NCBI GenBank assembly: GCA_024704765.1
Contig: JAKMXF010000155.1
Span: 248,001-312,000, forward strand
Source: Oopsacas minuta
Lineage: Eukaryota > Porifera > Hexactinellida > Lyssacinosida > Leucopsacidae
Length of the DNA stretch: 64,000 nt
Direction: 5' to 3'
The notes beneath the pieces were generated by a model. That model saw only the letters and a program-made list of their open reading frames with translations. It was not told where the DNA came from and ran no database searches. Below are positions 48,197-59,511 of this stretch, one piece after another. Positions within the stretch are counted from its first letter, which is position 1; each line of letters opens with the position of its first letter. Made by a program: the position numbers and the translations under genes.

Positions 48197-48477
48197 TAAT
48201 CCTACAAGACAAAGAATTTCCCTTGTTGCACCTTTTTGAAAACAATGAGTGGCTGAGTCAACTTGCTTACCTGTCAGAAATTTTCTCTCGCTTGAACGAC
48301 CTACATTTGGGACTACAAGGAGTGTCTATTACTGTTTTTGACGTGAATGACAAATCAACGTAATGGTGAAGAAGCTGCAGCTGTTTGAGATGAATATCAA
48401 GGCAGGTAATGTTTCAGTTTCCCCACTTTGAAGAGTTTTATGTCTGAGAACAAGCTGACCCTTGATGATGGTGTCAG

Positions 48478-51323
48478 CAGTGGTGTTTGCCATAAAAAGA
48501 AGTGGGGGGCGTTGTCTTTCCAAATTTACCATTTTCTTAGAAACATAGGTGAAAACGGCTCCCAATAATGAAGTGGGGGCTCCATACCTCCCACCCGCGC
48601 GCTCCCTTCAAAATACCACTGATTATTATTATATATAATGGTGTGTTTATATTTATATCAGATAAAAACAACTACGTGAAACATGTATAATATGTAAGGT
48701 TTCAATAATTCACGATACATTGTAAATGCCTAAATTCTATGTATATTATTCAAATATACTTCCAAACTGGGTTTTCTTCAACTATCTGACTATTGCTACC
48801 CCTTATTTGAGTATTTGATGCACTCCGGTGATTTCTTAGCCAACATCTAGCATAATCACTAGGATCCCATTAGAAAGTGGAGGACCATTAAGTTTAATGA
48901 ATAGGAGAGCAGATATGTGTGGTATAAGCAGCCGAGAACACCGATCCTCCAATATGATATTCATATGACTGAACCCACGTTCACATTCTGCAGTACTACA
49001 TGGGACCAGTTGGATACAATCAAACAATGGTTTTATTGTGGGTGGCAAGGATGTACCGGAATTTTCATAATAGTCACAAAAAGCATTAACATATAATGCT
49101 TCGTTAAGGCCGAATCGTTGACAAAGACTTTTAATTTCAGATTCACCATATCCAGGTTGATGTTCAATAGGCCAACTATCCTTGTTCAAAATATTGAACT
49201 CACTCATAAAGATTGTAAATATTTTGATCAGTTGGCGACCTGGAAAATGTAGTAACAAATAACCTGTCCTTCATCCTGTTGACAAGACATTCCAGAAATC
49301 TCTGCTTATTAATGGTTACAATATTCTGATTATGAAGGGTAATACTGTGAAATGACAGAGAATGAACTGCAGTTTGAACTTCAAGAGATTTAGAACCCAA
49401 TGTAAATTGCAGTGCCTCTAAACGTCTAATAGTTCTACGTATCAATTTATCCGCACTGATAATGGTCATCTCTCGATTTTGGAGCATCTGTGAGAGATTT
49501 GATAATTCATATAGGGTGTCAAACATTAAAGCAAGATCTGTTAAAAACTCAGGAGAACGCATAGGTCTTAAAAGTCCTGTGAACGATGCTCTATCCTTCG
49601 AATTCCATTCGGATCATTAGATGCTTTTTCGAAATGAGCACACAATGGATGAAAATTATTCCAAACAGCCGAAACATTACGAAAAGAACTTGCAACCCAT
49701 CTAGTGTCCAAAATTCGCCCAATCTTTTTAACTTCCATTTCCAAAGTCTGACAGCATTCTCTTAGTTCCCTTTGATTTTTTGGTGAACGACTGTAAAGTG
49801 AATACAATTTGTCGAAGAAATGTTGAAAATGATTAATAGCTGTCACTTCATTAATTGTGTCATGAATAGAAAATTCTAATCGATGGTTTAAACAATGCCA
49901 CACAATGATTTTAGGATACTTTGCAATTAACCTCGTAGATACGCTAGAATTTTTACCAAGCATGACGCTCGCACCATCACTGGCAAAACTTACAAAATTT
50001 CTTCCTAAGAAATCATCATCAAATCCATGAGTATTTAGGCAGTTCAATAAAGTTGTAGTTATTATTAACGATGATTGTCCTGATAGTTCCAAGAGCTCCA
50101 AAAACAAAAAATGTGGATAATCCAGCTTGGATGTTTTGCATTTTATGTAGACGATCAATGTTTGTTTTATTCGATATAGTGGTGGATTCGTCAACCAAAA
50201 TCGAAATTTTACCATCTACCTCGAGAATTCTGTTGCAAATCTTTCTGCACATTTCACTAGCAATCATGTCAATCATAACAGTGGCAGTGGACCGTGAGTA
50301 CAAACACATACCGAGATTTGCCCCATTCAATGTCTGTAGTTCAATTAGATCTGGGTGATTTGAGTAAGGTTTGTCATTTTTCGCAATATAATACGCTGTA
50401 CGAATCACCTTTTGTGTAAGTTCAATACGAGATGCATTCACTACATCAACTCTCTTTTCTAATCTTTCCATAGTTGCTTCTTCCAAAATTTGTTTAGCCG
50501 AACTATGGGCATTTGATAACAAATGTTTTGATATCTTTTTCTAATACTTTTTAACATTGCAGGTTTTGATTTCCTGAGTAATTCACTGTGCATTTAGACC
50601 AATTTTCAGAGATTGAACTTCCTTGAGTTTTTTTAATGCCCAATAATGACACCTTCTTACATAGGGAACAGCCTAATTTACCTTTGTGACATATCAACCA
50701 AGGGTATGTAATAGTTTTTCAAACCATTGATCAGCTGAATAAATATTTGGAAAATCGATTTGTTCAGCACTTTCTTTGGGAATTGAGATGTTAAGAGTTG
50801 ATTGGTTTATACTGTGAGAAATATCCGTAGGTAATTCTGTTATGCTTGATTCTGCACTACTATTTGAGCAGGATTCTTCCCCTATTGAAGATAAAACGAA
50901 ATTCGCGTCCGAAGCTGTTGATGTAAAAAGTGGAGTTTGCGTGAAATCTAAATTAGATTCTTCGTATGCAACTAATCTTTGATTTAAGCTGACAGAGATC
51001 AGGCCCAAATCTTCTGTATCTTGATGAGTTTTAGTTTTCTTGGGAAAATAATCATCAATAAAACTGTGCTTATTTTTCATTATATTTAGAAATCTTAGGA
51101 AGAATAAAATATGTAATGGTAAAGAAAATAGATCAGATATTTATGCGAGTGAAACGTAGTGCTAAAGTACTAATAAAGACAATAATATCATAGTAAGTCA
51201 GTAAATATAGATAAATTAAGTCCATTAACTGATAAACTCGGGAGTCGGGTGCTAGAATGAGGCCAAAGTTCTTCCAGATTATGTGACAAGAGTGCCCCCC
51301 GAGCCCCCCCCAAAACATCACTG
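48478..51323 (-). mobile_element. Inner hAT B (2846 bp) inside the outer hAT gene
   Basis: Left end CAGTGGTGTTT, right end (complement) CAGTGATGTTT, followed by G-rich subterminal tracts on both sides. A perfect 8-bp duplication GGTGTCAG lies at 48470-48477 and 51324-51331. Opposite orientation to its host element. Confidence 0.95.
48836..51080 (-). pseudogene. KIAA1586-like hAT transposase, decayed
   Basis: From ATG 51080: MKNKHSFIDDYFPKKTK, a Ser-rich acidic N-terminus, a region near 50560-50690 with Cys remnants, RVDVVNASRIELTQKVIRTA, YIAKNDKPYSNHPDLIELQ, SILVDESTTISNKTN (first Asp), then FASDGASVMLGKNSSVS (second Asp), IVWHCLNHRLEFSIHDTINE, GRILDTRWVASSFRNVSAVW, and the dimerisation block LVPCSTAECERGFSHMN with LLFIKLNGPPLS. 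This order is that of the KIAA1586-like hAT subfamily. Frameshifts lie at about 50690, 50100, 49565 and 49230. Catalytic positions look intact, but the gene is broken. Confidence 0.88.
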
Positions 51324-53879
51324 GGTGTCAGAGATAACATTGCAGCGCACATTGATTCACTGACACAACAGTTCTGCAACTACTATCCAGTGTCAGCCGA
51401 AGTCAACAACTGGATGAGAAACCCGTCACCGTCGAAGTCACTGACATGCCTGGGGATTTCAGCACCGGTGAGCAGGAGAGTTATTTGGAATTATCTTGCG
51501 ACGAAACGTTAAAGTCCGATTTCAAAAGGTCTCATTGTTGGACTTTGGATACAAAGACACGGCGAATACCCAGCGCTTTCGGACAGGGCCACTCGGTTTC
51601 CTCTTCAATTCGCGTTTACATATCTGTGCGTGAAAGTCTTCTAATCTCTTCTTGCGATCAAGACAAAATACAGAAATGGGATGGACACCGAACCAGTCCT
51701 GAGATTGAAGCTGACCTCGATTGACCCAAACATTGCAGGGCTTTGTTCACGAAAAGCAGGCGCGCCCTTCTCACTGATAGACCTGTAAGTCGATTTACAC
51801 CAAAATATACATCCATAAACATTATTTGAATTGCCCTAATGTCGATCATATTCTATTTATTGATATTTTGTTTATTTTACAAGTGTTCTTCATATGCTTC
51901 ATTATTCGGGGATGAATTTAAATATCGATCTTTATGGTGGTACGCGGAGACTCTAATATTTGGTGAAGTGATACGTGCTTTGAAAAGTTTGAGAACCACT
52001 GCTCTATACCAAGTTTGGCCAGTATGTTCTAATTGGTATATCCCACCGGTAGTTCTAGTGGTAGTAAATTATTTTGTTGAATAGGAAGTCATGTTGGGAA
52101 TTTCATTGGTCATATTGGCATACTTAAAATGTTTGTCGTTTGTGTGATATTTGCGTTTTTCACGTAAATTGTCATTATGGGAGCCAGCCAACTAGTACCA
52201 ATTTCAACTCGTACCTTACATCAACTCGTCCTTAATATTAACTCGTTCCTTACATCAACTCGTCCTTAATATCAACTCCTCCCTAGTCAACTCGTCCATA
52301 CCATACTTTCCTTACACTTTTGCTAAAATCCATGGACACCCAAAATTTTCGTACATTTACAACCTAATAATGTCACTACTCTACATCTAATGTGGTGAAA
52401 TTGTTAGATCTAGACAGCAAGGATTATAATGCGAGCCATGTGGAGGCTGGATTCATCGCGTGTGTGGAACGGGTGTTCTGAAGAAACATACAGGGATGCG
52501 TTACGGAACGATTTGAACATCAACTAGCTGTGTGTTTCCTGTCGCAATGAAGACATACATCCAGAAGGTGAACAACTAACCTTAGCACACAGCATAAACA
52601 ATAGCATTAGTTTCATGCCCGATGCGAGTAGTATTCCTGTATATTCTTCGCCAATCGACATACAACAAGAAAGTGAACAACTGGCCTTAGCCACTTCACA
52701 CAGTATTAAGGGTATCATCGGTTCTATGCCAGGTGCACATACCATAGGGACTCTGAATAATACCGATTCGATTCTAAACTCATCTGGAAGCTCATTCAAT
52801 ATGGGAATAATAGAAACACCTATATATTCTCAAGAAGACTCTCTGAATGATGATGAGACTGTGAATGCTCGTCCTTCGGAAAACCAACTTATTGTATATG
52901 AAATTGTGAATTCAGGGAGCCAAAGAGGAAAGCCAATATGTATTGATTGTAGGGGATACAGTTTCACTATGAAGGTTTGGGGAAAAATGTTACAAGATGG
53001 ACTTGTTCAAGACGAAGTCCACCATACAATTGCAAGGCTACAGTTTCCCAAACTGGAAATAAATTTATACTTGGCGAGTTATTTATCAAGAATAATATAT
53101 TGTTAACTTCATTCTTAAAATGCTTTTAGGACCACATTCACATTCTCATCAGTCATCTAGAGGTCTCTTAGAAAGTATTCAAATTAGAGAAGAAGTTGAA
53201 CAGCAGGCCATTTAGCGAATATTTAGATCCGCACAATCAATTGTTGATGATGTTCTCATTGAGAAACTGACTCCTAGCATGTCATTAGGATCATTACCAT
53301 CACCTACAGCTTTTGTTCAAGCTGCTAACAGACATTGGCATCGGCTTCGCCCTGAAGACTCTAAGACATTTAATTTTTATCTTTCACTTGAACATTTACC
53401 AACGGGATTCTTACAAAAGATATTTTATCGGACACATGTAGACACATAATATTAGCAACTGGATCCATTCTTCAGCTACTCTCGCGTGCAAAGTGTTGGT
53501 ACCTTGATGCAACATTTAAGGTAGTGAAGGGACCTCTTCTTCAGTTATTTTCAATCCATGCATTTATTAAGCATGGGACCGCATCTAAACAGATTCCACT
53601 TTTATTCGTTCTCATGTCACGCCGTAAAATAATTGATTACGATATGATTCTAAACGAAGTTTGCAATCTTTTACCAACCCCGCCTGTTGTTACGCGAATG
53701 GTACTTGATTTTGAAAAAGCTTTATGGATTACAATTTCCTCAATCTTTCCAGAAGTATGCTTAATGTGATGCGTATTTCATTTGGTACAGGCAGTTTAAA
53801 GGAAAATACAAGATATCGGACTAGTGCTTCCTTACAGGTAAATAATTTATTTTTCTGTGTATATTTCTCAATAATACTA

Positions 53880-55212
53880 CGGGCGTTCAATAAGTAGTCG
53901 TTATCACATTGTAATTCTAAATTTTTCTAGCACAATTGTGTATTCAGTGATGGAGTTTCTCAAAGTATTCCCCTTCGTGCTGTAAAACCAATTTCAGCCT
54001 TTTTATCCAATCGAAAAATACTTTTTTGTAGTCTTCGGTTGGTACACCTTTCATATACTGGAAAATCGCCGATCCTATCTGAGCTCGACTCTCGAATTTC
54101 CTGCCTGATAGATGTTTCTTTAGCTTTGGAAACAACCAAAAGTCACAGGGAGCTAGATCTGGCGAGTAGGGAGGGTGATCTAGCTCCACAATTTTCATAG
54201 CTTCTAACTTTTCTCTAACCAGCTTTGTCTTGTGCGGTCGGGCGTTATCATGCAATATTCGCAATCCACGAGTTCCAGTCCTTGGCCGTCGATTTTGGTA
54301 GAATTTTTCAACCTCTGTTAGACACTCATTGGTGTAGAAGGAGCCTGTTATTGTTTGGTATTTGGGGACACAAATCTGGCACACTGGACCATTAGAATCA
54401 AAAAATATACAGTACATAACCTTCGGATCCCGAAAGTCATGTCGAGGGATCATTGGTGGGTCCTGTCCTTTTGCCACCCATACTTTGTTTGCTTCTTTTG
54501 ATAAAGGCTCAGAATAACGTACCCAAGTTTCGTCACCTGTTACTATCTCAAATAACCTTCTGGAGTCAGTTCGATCAAACTCAGAGAGCAATTTAGTAGC
54601 GCATTGGACCCTCTTTGCTTTCTGGGCCTGAGTTAGTAAATGCGGCACCCATCGAGCACATATCTTTCGGAATTTCATATTATCATGTACAATAGCTTGA
54701 GCAGTTCCCGTTGAGATACCAACCGCATCAGCTATCTCCACAAGCGTGATATGAGGGTCTTCTTCAAGTAACGCGGATACCTCAAGGATATTTTTGTCAT
54801 TGGTGCTGGAAACTGGTCTCCCTATTCTTGCCCCATCTTCAATGGACACTCTACCTTCACGAAAGCGTCTAGCCCAATCAACAACAGTGGAATATGGAAG
54901 TGCTGTATCCTTATAAACTTCCTCTAAATCTTTGTGGACATCTGTTGGTGAAACCTTGAGCAGTGTTCTGATCTTCACATATGCTCTCTGCTCAATTTTG
55001 AAATCTGTACTTTTTGAAGCCATTAAAAATGTTACTATAATAAACTGTCAAAATGTAAATAAGTACAATATTTCAACGAGACATCAGAATCAAAAAAGCT
55101 CTGCATTATTGAATTCACAATAGATGGATTGTTATTAGAAAATTCAGTTTGATCTAGGTCGAAATATTCCGACTTACAAAATTTGGAATAACGACTACTT
55201 ATTGAACGCCCG
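53880..55212 (-). mobile_element. Mariner element D (1333 bp), intact with perfect TIRs
   Basis: 25-bp identical TIRs beginning CGGGCGTTCAATAAGTAG, flanked by TA (53878-53879, 55213-55214). It lies within intron 2 of the MULE gene. Structure, target duplication and uninterrupted transposase make it the best candidate for a recently active element in the window. Confidence 0.97.
53944..55023 (-). CDS. Mariner transposase, full length and uninterrupted (359 aa)
   Basis: It cuts and inserts its own element at TA dinucleotides in the nucleus. From ATG 55023: MASKSTDFKIEQRAYVKIRT; the first helix-turn-helix ends TALPYSTVVDWARRFREG; a GRP linker (GARIGRPVSS) resembles the minor-groove GRPR motif; ITLVEIADAVGISTGTAQ is the second helix-turn-helix; WVPHLLTQAQK is the mariner WVPHEL signature. 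Catalytic residues: GDETWVRYSEP (Asp), LHDNARPH (Asp) and YSPDLAPCDFWLFP (Asp), with 34 residues between the last two (DD34D). It ends GEYFEKLHH. Length fits the usual 340-360 residues. Single exon with no internal stop. Whether it is expressed cannot be told from sequence. Confidence 0.96.
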   Translation of the reverse strand: MASKSTDFKIEQRAYVKIRTLLKVSPTDVHKDLEEVYKDTALPYSTVVDWARRFREGRVSIEDGARIGRPVSSTNDKNILEVSALLEEDPHITLVEIADAVGISTGTAQAIVHDNMKFRKICARWVPHLLTQAQKAKRVQCATKLLSEFDRTDSRRLFEIVTGDETWVRYSEPLSKEANKVWVAKGQDPPMIPRHDFRDPKVMYCIFFDSNGPVCQICVPKYQTITGSFYTNECLTEVEKFYQNRRPRTGTRGLRILHDNARPHKTKLVREKLEAMKIVELDHPPYSPDLAPCDFWLFPKLKKHLSGRKFESRAQIGSAIFQYMKGVPTEDYKKVFFDWIKRLKLVLQHEGEYFEKLHH

Positions 55213-55224
55213 TAGTAAATAGAA

Positions 55225-55271
55225 GTTGCAGCCCAACTGCGAATTGACTAAATTCGCAGTTGGGCTGCAAC
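55225..55271. repeat. Perfect 21-bp hairpin in MULE intron 2
   Basis: 55225-55245 (GTTGCAGCCCAACTGCGAAT+T) is perfectly complementary to 55251-55271, with the 5-base loop GACTA. It is GC-richer than its surroundings. It lies between the two transposons inserted in the intron, so it was part of the original MULE intron or arose by a later inverted event. Confidence 0.93.
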
Positions 55272-55299
55272 ATAGACACTTTATTGCGATACGTATGTA

Positions 55300-56590
55300 T
55301 AGGGTGACACATAAATACTGTTACAACTTTTAAAACTACCATATTGTAGATGAATATGATTCAATAGCGTTGAAACTTATCCAATATATTGTACTACATA
55401 TCTATTTTATCTCAATAATTCACACCAGCTATATCTCACTTAGAAGTTTTATAATTTCAACATTTGGTAATGGAGACTCGTCGTTCAGCTGTTATTGAGT
55501 TATTCAAGGCCGGAAAATGCAGAAGTGAAATTGCCTCTTTGCTCAGTTACAATAGGATGTTTATTTCGCGAACTTTGTCACGGTTTGCTGATACAGGGGA
55601 CGTGTTAGACCGTCCACGTACTGCACGGAAAATTTCTTTGACCAAGAGGGTGCTACAATGGATTAAACGAAATCCCGCCCGAAGTATCCGAAAAATGGCC
55701 ATTGAAACTAATACAAACAGGGAATCGATGTGGAGGCTTGTTTGTAATGATTTGGGCATGAAAGCGTATAAAATGAAAAGACAACTCCTCACAGCCAAAA
55801 TAAAAGTATGAAGTTGGAAGGATGCAAGGCCATGCTTTCACGTTTCACCAATGGTCGACACAAGCAGTTCCTTTTCTCTGATGAGAAATTATTTACTGTT
55901 CAGCAGGTCCTAAACAAGCAAAATCATAGGAGTTTAGCCACCGATAAGAGTATTTTGCCTGAATCTACTTTCGGGTCTCTAGAACGCAGAAACCAGCTTC
56001 AGTGATGGCATGAGCCGGGGTTACTGGAACTGGTCGGACACCTTTGATATTTATCCCCCAAGGTGTGAAAATCAACCGATCGGTTTATCAGGAATCAATT
56101 CTTGAGAATGTTTTGAAATCTTGGGCACAATCAGATTTTGGAAACGACCTATTGGTATTCCAGCAAGATTCTGCCCCAGCTTACAAGGCTAAAGCCACTC
56201 AAAAGTGGTGCAAGACCAATTTTTCGGGGGTCATTTCTTCGAAGAGTGGCCACCTTGTTCGCCAGTCCTTAAGCCCTTCGACTTCTCTATATAGTCCATA
56301 TTGGAGGAGAGGGTTAACACTACACCCCATCGTTCAGTTGAGGTTCTTAACAGTATATTATTAAGAGAGTGGTCAAAGATTCCGGATGAGCATGTGTGTG
56401 CCAGTATAGACTCCTTCATCGTCCGTCTGAAGAGCTGCATTAAGGCAAAAGGCGATATATTTGAGTAATACTTTCTTAATTTTCAACCCTATAGTATTTC
56501 TAAACATAATTTAGAATATTAGAACGATCGCTCCAATAGTTTTTGTTTTCAGCCCTTTTATATTTGTAACAGTATTTATGTGTCACCCTG
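55300..56590 (+). mobile_element. DD37D Tc1/mariner element B (1291 bp)
   Basis: TIRs TAGGGTGACACATAAATAC (left, first base C to T) and CAGGGTGACACATAAATAC (right, complement) are flanked by TA (55298-55299, 56591-56592). Inserted in MULE intron 2, 11 bases from the acceptor. Confidence 0.94.
55470..56468 (+). pseudogene. DD37D-type transposase B, decayed
   Basis: From ATG 55470: METRRSAVIELFKAGKCRSE and MFISRTLSRFADTGDV (first helix-turn-helix); RIRRNPxRS-type IKRNPARSIRKMAIETNTN (second). After a frameshift near 55800: CKAMLSRFTNGRHKQFLFSD (first Asp) and EKLFTVQQVLNKQNHRS; after another near 56010: FIPQGVKINRSVYQESILEN, VFQQDSAPAYKAKATQKW (second Asp); then, in a shifted frame, PFDFSI (third Asp) and the end CIKAKGDIFE with a stop at 56466. 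All three acidic residues survive, but at least three frameshifts and a stop disable it. Confidence 0.9.
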
Positions 56591-57474
56591 TATAATTTAG
56601 AGAAGGTGATCCAACTCATCAATATCTGAAACGATTGATGAGTCTGCCATATTTACCAGCAGATCATATAGTAGAAGTGTTCAGGAAGTTACGTCAAAAG
56701 GCAGGAACTGGTGCATTATTTGAATTACCAAACTATGTCTATACTACATAGATTTCGAACAGTATTTAGACTCCCTATTCTTGGAGTGTTTATAATCAAC
56801 TAATAAGAACTAATAATGATGTGGAAGGTTGACACTCCAAGTTAAATAGAGCTGTAACAAGGGACAGTCTGCAATTATATTTACTAGTAGAACTACTATC
56901 AAGAGAGGTAAGAAAATCAACTCTAGTTAAGGACCTTAGGCAGCACTTCCCTCAACTCTAAAGTTAATCTCTGTTTTAATAACGTGAATAATAATAAACG
57001 ATATTTTTAATTCAAATATTTTATAGAAAGGCAAAGATGGTCCACCTACAGGTCCTACATATGCATGGGGAAAAGTTAACTAGACGCCAAAGACGCCGTT
57101 TTCTTAGGACTCAAAATAGATATGCAATGCATAGGAAGAATATCGATTAACAACCATGACGCTACGAGATTCTAAAAGACTGCTTGATAGATGTGCCCAT
57201 CTAGCTCGAGCCACAGAATAGCTCAATACATATTTTACTTCACGTATATTCTATAAAAAATATATTATTGTTTGTCATAAGTAGTATAAAACATTTCCGT
57301 TGTTTGATATTAATATCAAGTTATTGATTAATCAGATTTGGGAATAAGTTGATAAACATGAACAAAATTGTTATAGAATAGATACGCGTAAGAGTTGTGC
57401 AAAAAATGGGACTACGAACATAGGGACGAGTTAATCGAAAAAATAGGTACGAGTTGACTGGCAATCGTCATTAT

Positions 57475-58257
57475 CCACAAAGGGAAGTTTATAGGTCGCG
57501 ACAATATTAAATAGTACCTTTGGCTTGATGAATACTTTTTGTTTTTAACAATAGACATAATCTATCTCTCCAACTATTTTATGTCGAAATGACTTCACCT
57601 GATTGCCAACTCTGCATATGCCAACAAAATGTTCCTCTTAATATATTTTTATAGAGTATGATCCAACTCTTTTAAGAGTCATTCATTAAATTTATGATAG
57701 CATAATTTTTTCAATTGGATCTAAGGTTATTTCATGCATAACATCTATATTTTTGACAGTTTTTGCACGTTCCAGATTAATAGTTCCAACCATGGATGCC
57801 ACATTATTGCTTTTATTCACTAATATCTTAACAATTTTTCTGTTATCGTCAAATCATTTGGTGAACATGTGTTATATAACCGATTTCTCACACCCTCATA
57901 ATACATTATGATACTATATCGCTTGCGATCATGAGGTAATCCTTATAATGCACATATATAGTATTATTCATGACTGCAAAATATTCTTTGGGGTGTCTTA
58001 TCGAAATGTATTATCTGGGCATAAGAAATCGGGTAAATCCTAAATATTTCCTGATTTGACTATAACTTTAGGGATTGTTATGTTATTTTGAATTTGAACA
58101 AAATTCAGCATCCATGGTCACAACTATGACTTTCGAACCTGTAACACTATGAAAATGGATGATGATAATTTGCATGAACTTTATCTTAGATATAATTTGA
58201 ACAAATTGTTTGTAAAGTAAGCCAATAAATTCAATATTTAGCAAAAAATTCTAGGGA
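57475..58257. other. Intergenic AT-rich stretch, no gene recognised
   Basis: Nothing recognised between the MULE and the Tigger remnant. Confidence 0.45.
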
Positions 58258-59509
58258 ATTCATCCTTCATCCGATTGAAGATTCTCTTATATAATCGGTC
58301 ATTTTGCTTTGTTGTCGGGCAATGGATTACAGTACCTGTTCCACTTCACTGACGGAATTGGTCACTTTTCCGGTACTCAATATATAGCCTCTAGTAATGT
58401 TCCCCATGTCATGTAGATATTTGCTTATTGTAGTAGAAGACTTGTCATTAACAGGGTATCGCTCATTTATACCATCTTCCCTGCCTTCTGACCCTGCTTC
58501 TTCCAACGTGTTATTAGTGATCACATCGATATATACTGTAAGATCCTTACTGGTTGTCTCGATATCCACTAAATCAGCGACATCAGAGAACTCATCAGAA
58601 TAGCCTTGCACCTCGCTCACTGCCTCATTTAATTCAGTCACACGAAGACCTAACTTTCTCTATGCATTCCCTATAACCTCACTCAACACATTAAGTTGCC
58701 AAGCAGATCTTCATAAGACCTTCACAGAGGGAAACATCCTTAGCCTCCTTGGTAAGTAATAGGTGAGCCAACTTATCCCAATAATAAGCCTTCAAAGAGC
58801 GTATGAGCCCTTGGTCGTAAGGCTGCAACATGGAAGTCGTTTGTTTCTGCATCATCTTGATCTATAAACTCGACTTAATGTCATAGATATCCAAAAAAAC
58901 CATTATGAGAAAGACAATAGTCGATGAAAATTAAACACTTTCGTGTTATCAAGTCGCTATTTTACTTATTTGGATGGCTGAAATTATTTTTATGGAAATC
59001 CAAACCATGGAAGAAGCATAGTCCAGAGGAGCTGCTGCTCTATTCCTTTAAACTATGGGCCATCTTGGTTTGGATATGGTGGCAATACAGAAGAGTGGCA
59101 TCTTTTCTTCACCCATTGAACATCCAACAATTAGTGTGAAACGAGATTTGAAAGCTTTACGCCACTTACTTTCTCCTCTTGGAGGCCAAAAAATGTATTA
59201 GCATAGGACATTCTCCAAAAAGTGAAGTCTCGTCTCTTTTGTACAGATCACGAAGATGATTATTAGCTAAGCTCGGCTGAATGGCCACCGTTCATTTCCT
59301 GAAATCAGGGCAGTTCGCAGTGATTCTCCTTGGGGTCTCACATTTTGATTCCATGGTGTACCCTCCTCCTCTGAACCTTAAGCTCCTTCTTCAATCCATA
59401 GTTCAAGGCGATTCTTTCTGCGGCTTGAAGAAGTATCGAATTTTTTTCCACTCTTTATTTTGTGCAGGCATTTTGGTGAACCCTGTTAGAAGTAGTTCAT
59501 CCGCCTCTC
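58258..59509 (-). pseudogene. pogo/Tigger-type (DDE_1) transposase fragment, decayed
   Basis: Reading leftwards from about 59420: KRDETSLFGECP (first Asp, the Tigger N.DET.L motif), FTLIVGCSMGEEKMPLFCIA, ISKPRWP, then CLIFIDYCLSH (second Asp, usual VDNC..H), TTSMLQPYDQGLIRSLKAYY (the LQP.DQG.I...K.YY signature just past the third Asp) and WDKLAHLLLTKEA, followed by an open 104-codon acidic tail (58641-58327). Many stops and frame changes. The DNA-binding N-terminus is not seen; Tc1 element C begins at 59512, so it may have been separated or lost. Element ends were not located, so 58258 and 59509 are approximate. Confidence 0.8.
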
Positions 59510-59511
59510 TA

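Larger units (their letters stand above)
52438..57150 (+). pseudogene. MULE transposase with FLYWCH zinc finger, spliced, decayed
   Basis: Exon 1 (to 53073): HPEGEQLTLAHS, RGKPICIDCRGYSFTMK, then one base out of frame VTRWTCSRRSPPYNCKATVS. With PHSHSH at the start of exon 2 this completes a FLYWCH finger. Intron 1 is 53074-53129 (GC donor, AG acceptor). Exon 2 (53130-53837): WYLDATFKVVKGPLLQLFSI (first Asp), RMVLDFEKALW (second Asp), CVFHLVQAV, ending TTACAG|GTAAAT. Intron 2 is 53838-56600. Exon 3 from 56601: DPTHQYLKRLMSLPYLPADH and WSVYNQLIRTNNDVEG. A further intron probably lies at 56960-57026, with a last exon ending HRKNID at about 57150. Several stops and frameshifts, so inactive. Confidence 0.85.
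52179..57466 (+). mobile_element. MULE element A (5.3 kb, about 2.66 kb without two inserted transposons)
   Basis: 8-bp target duplication GTCATTAT at 52171-52178 and 57467-57474. Termini are imperfectly inverted: GGGAGCCAGCCAACTAGTACC on the left against GATTGCCAGTCAACTCGTACC on the right (the first base is followed by 20 more in each; 15 of 21 match). Both ends continue with repeats of AACTCGT(C/A)C, denser on the left (52195-52320). An 8-bp duplication and a FLYWCH/MULE gene inside support the family. Confidence 0.86.

Noticed and set aside
51446-51724. Independent 92-codon gene
   Set aside because: It overlaps the C-terminal piece of the ZBED5-type hAT transposase, which accounts for the coding signal, partly in another frame.
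55225-55271. MicroRNA precursor
   Set aside because: The stem is perfect but only 21 bp with a 5-base loop, shorter than a typical animal precursor; there is no second copy or conservation to support it.
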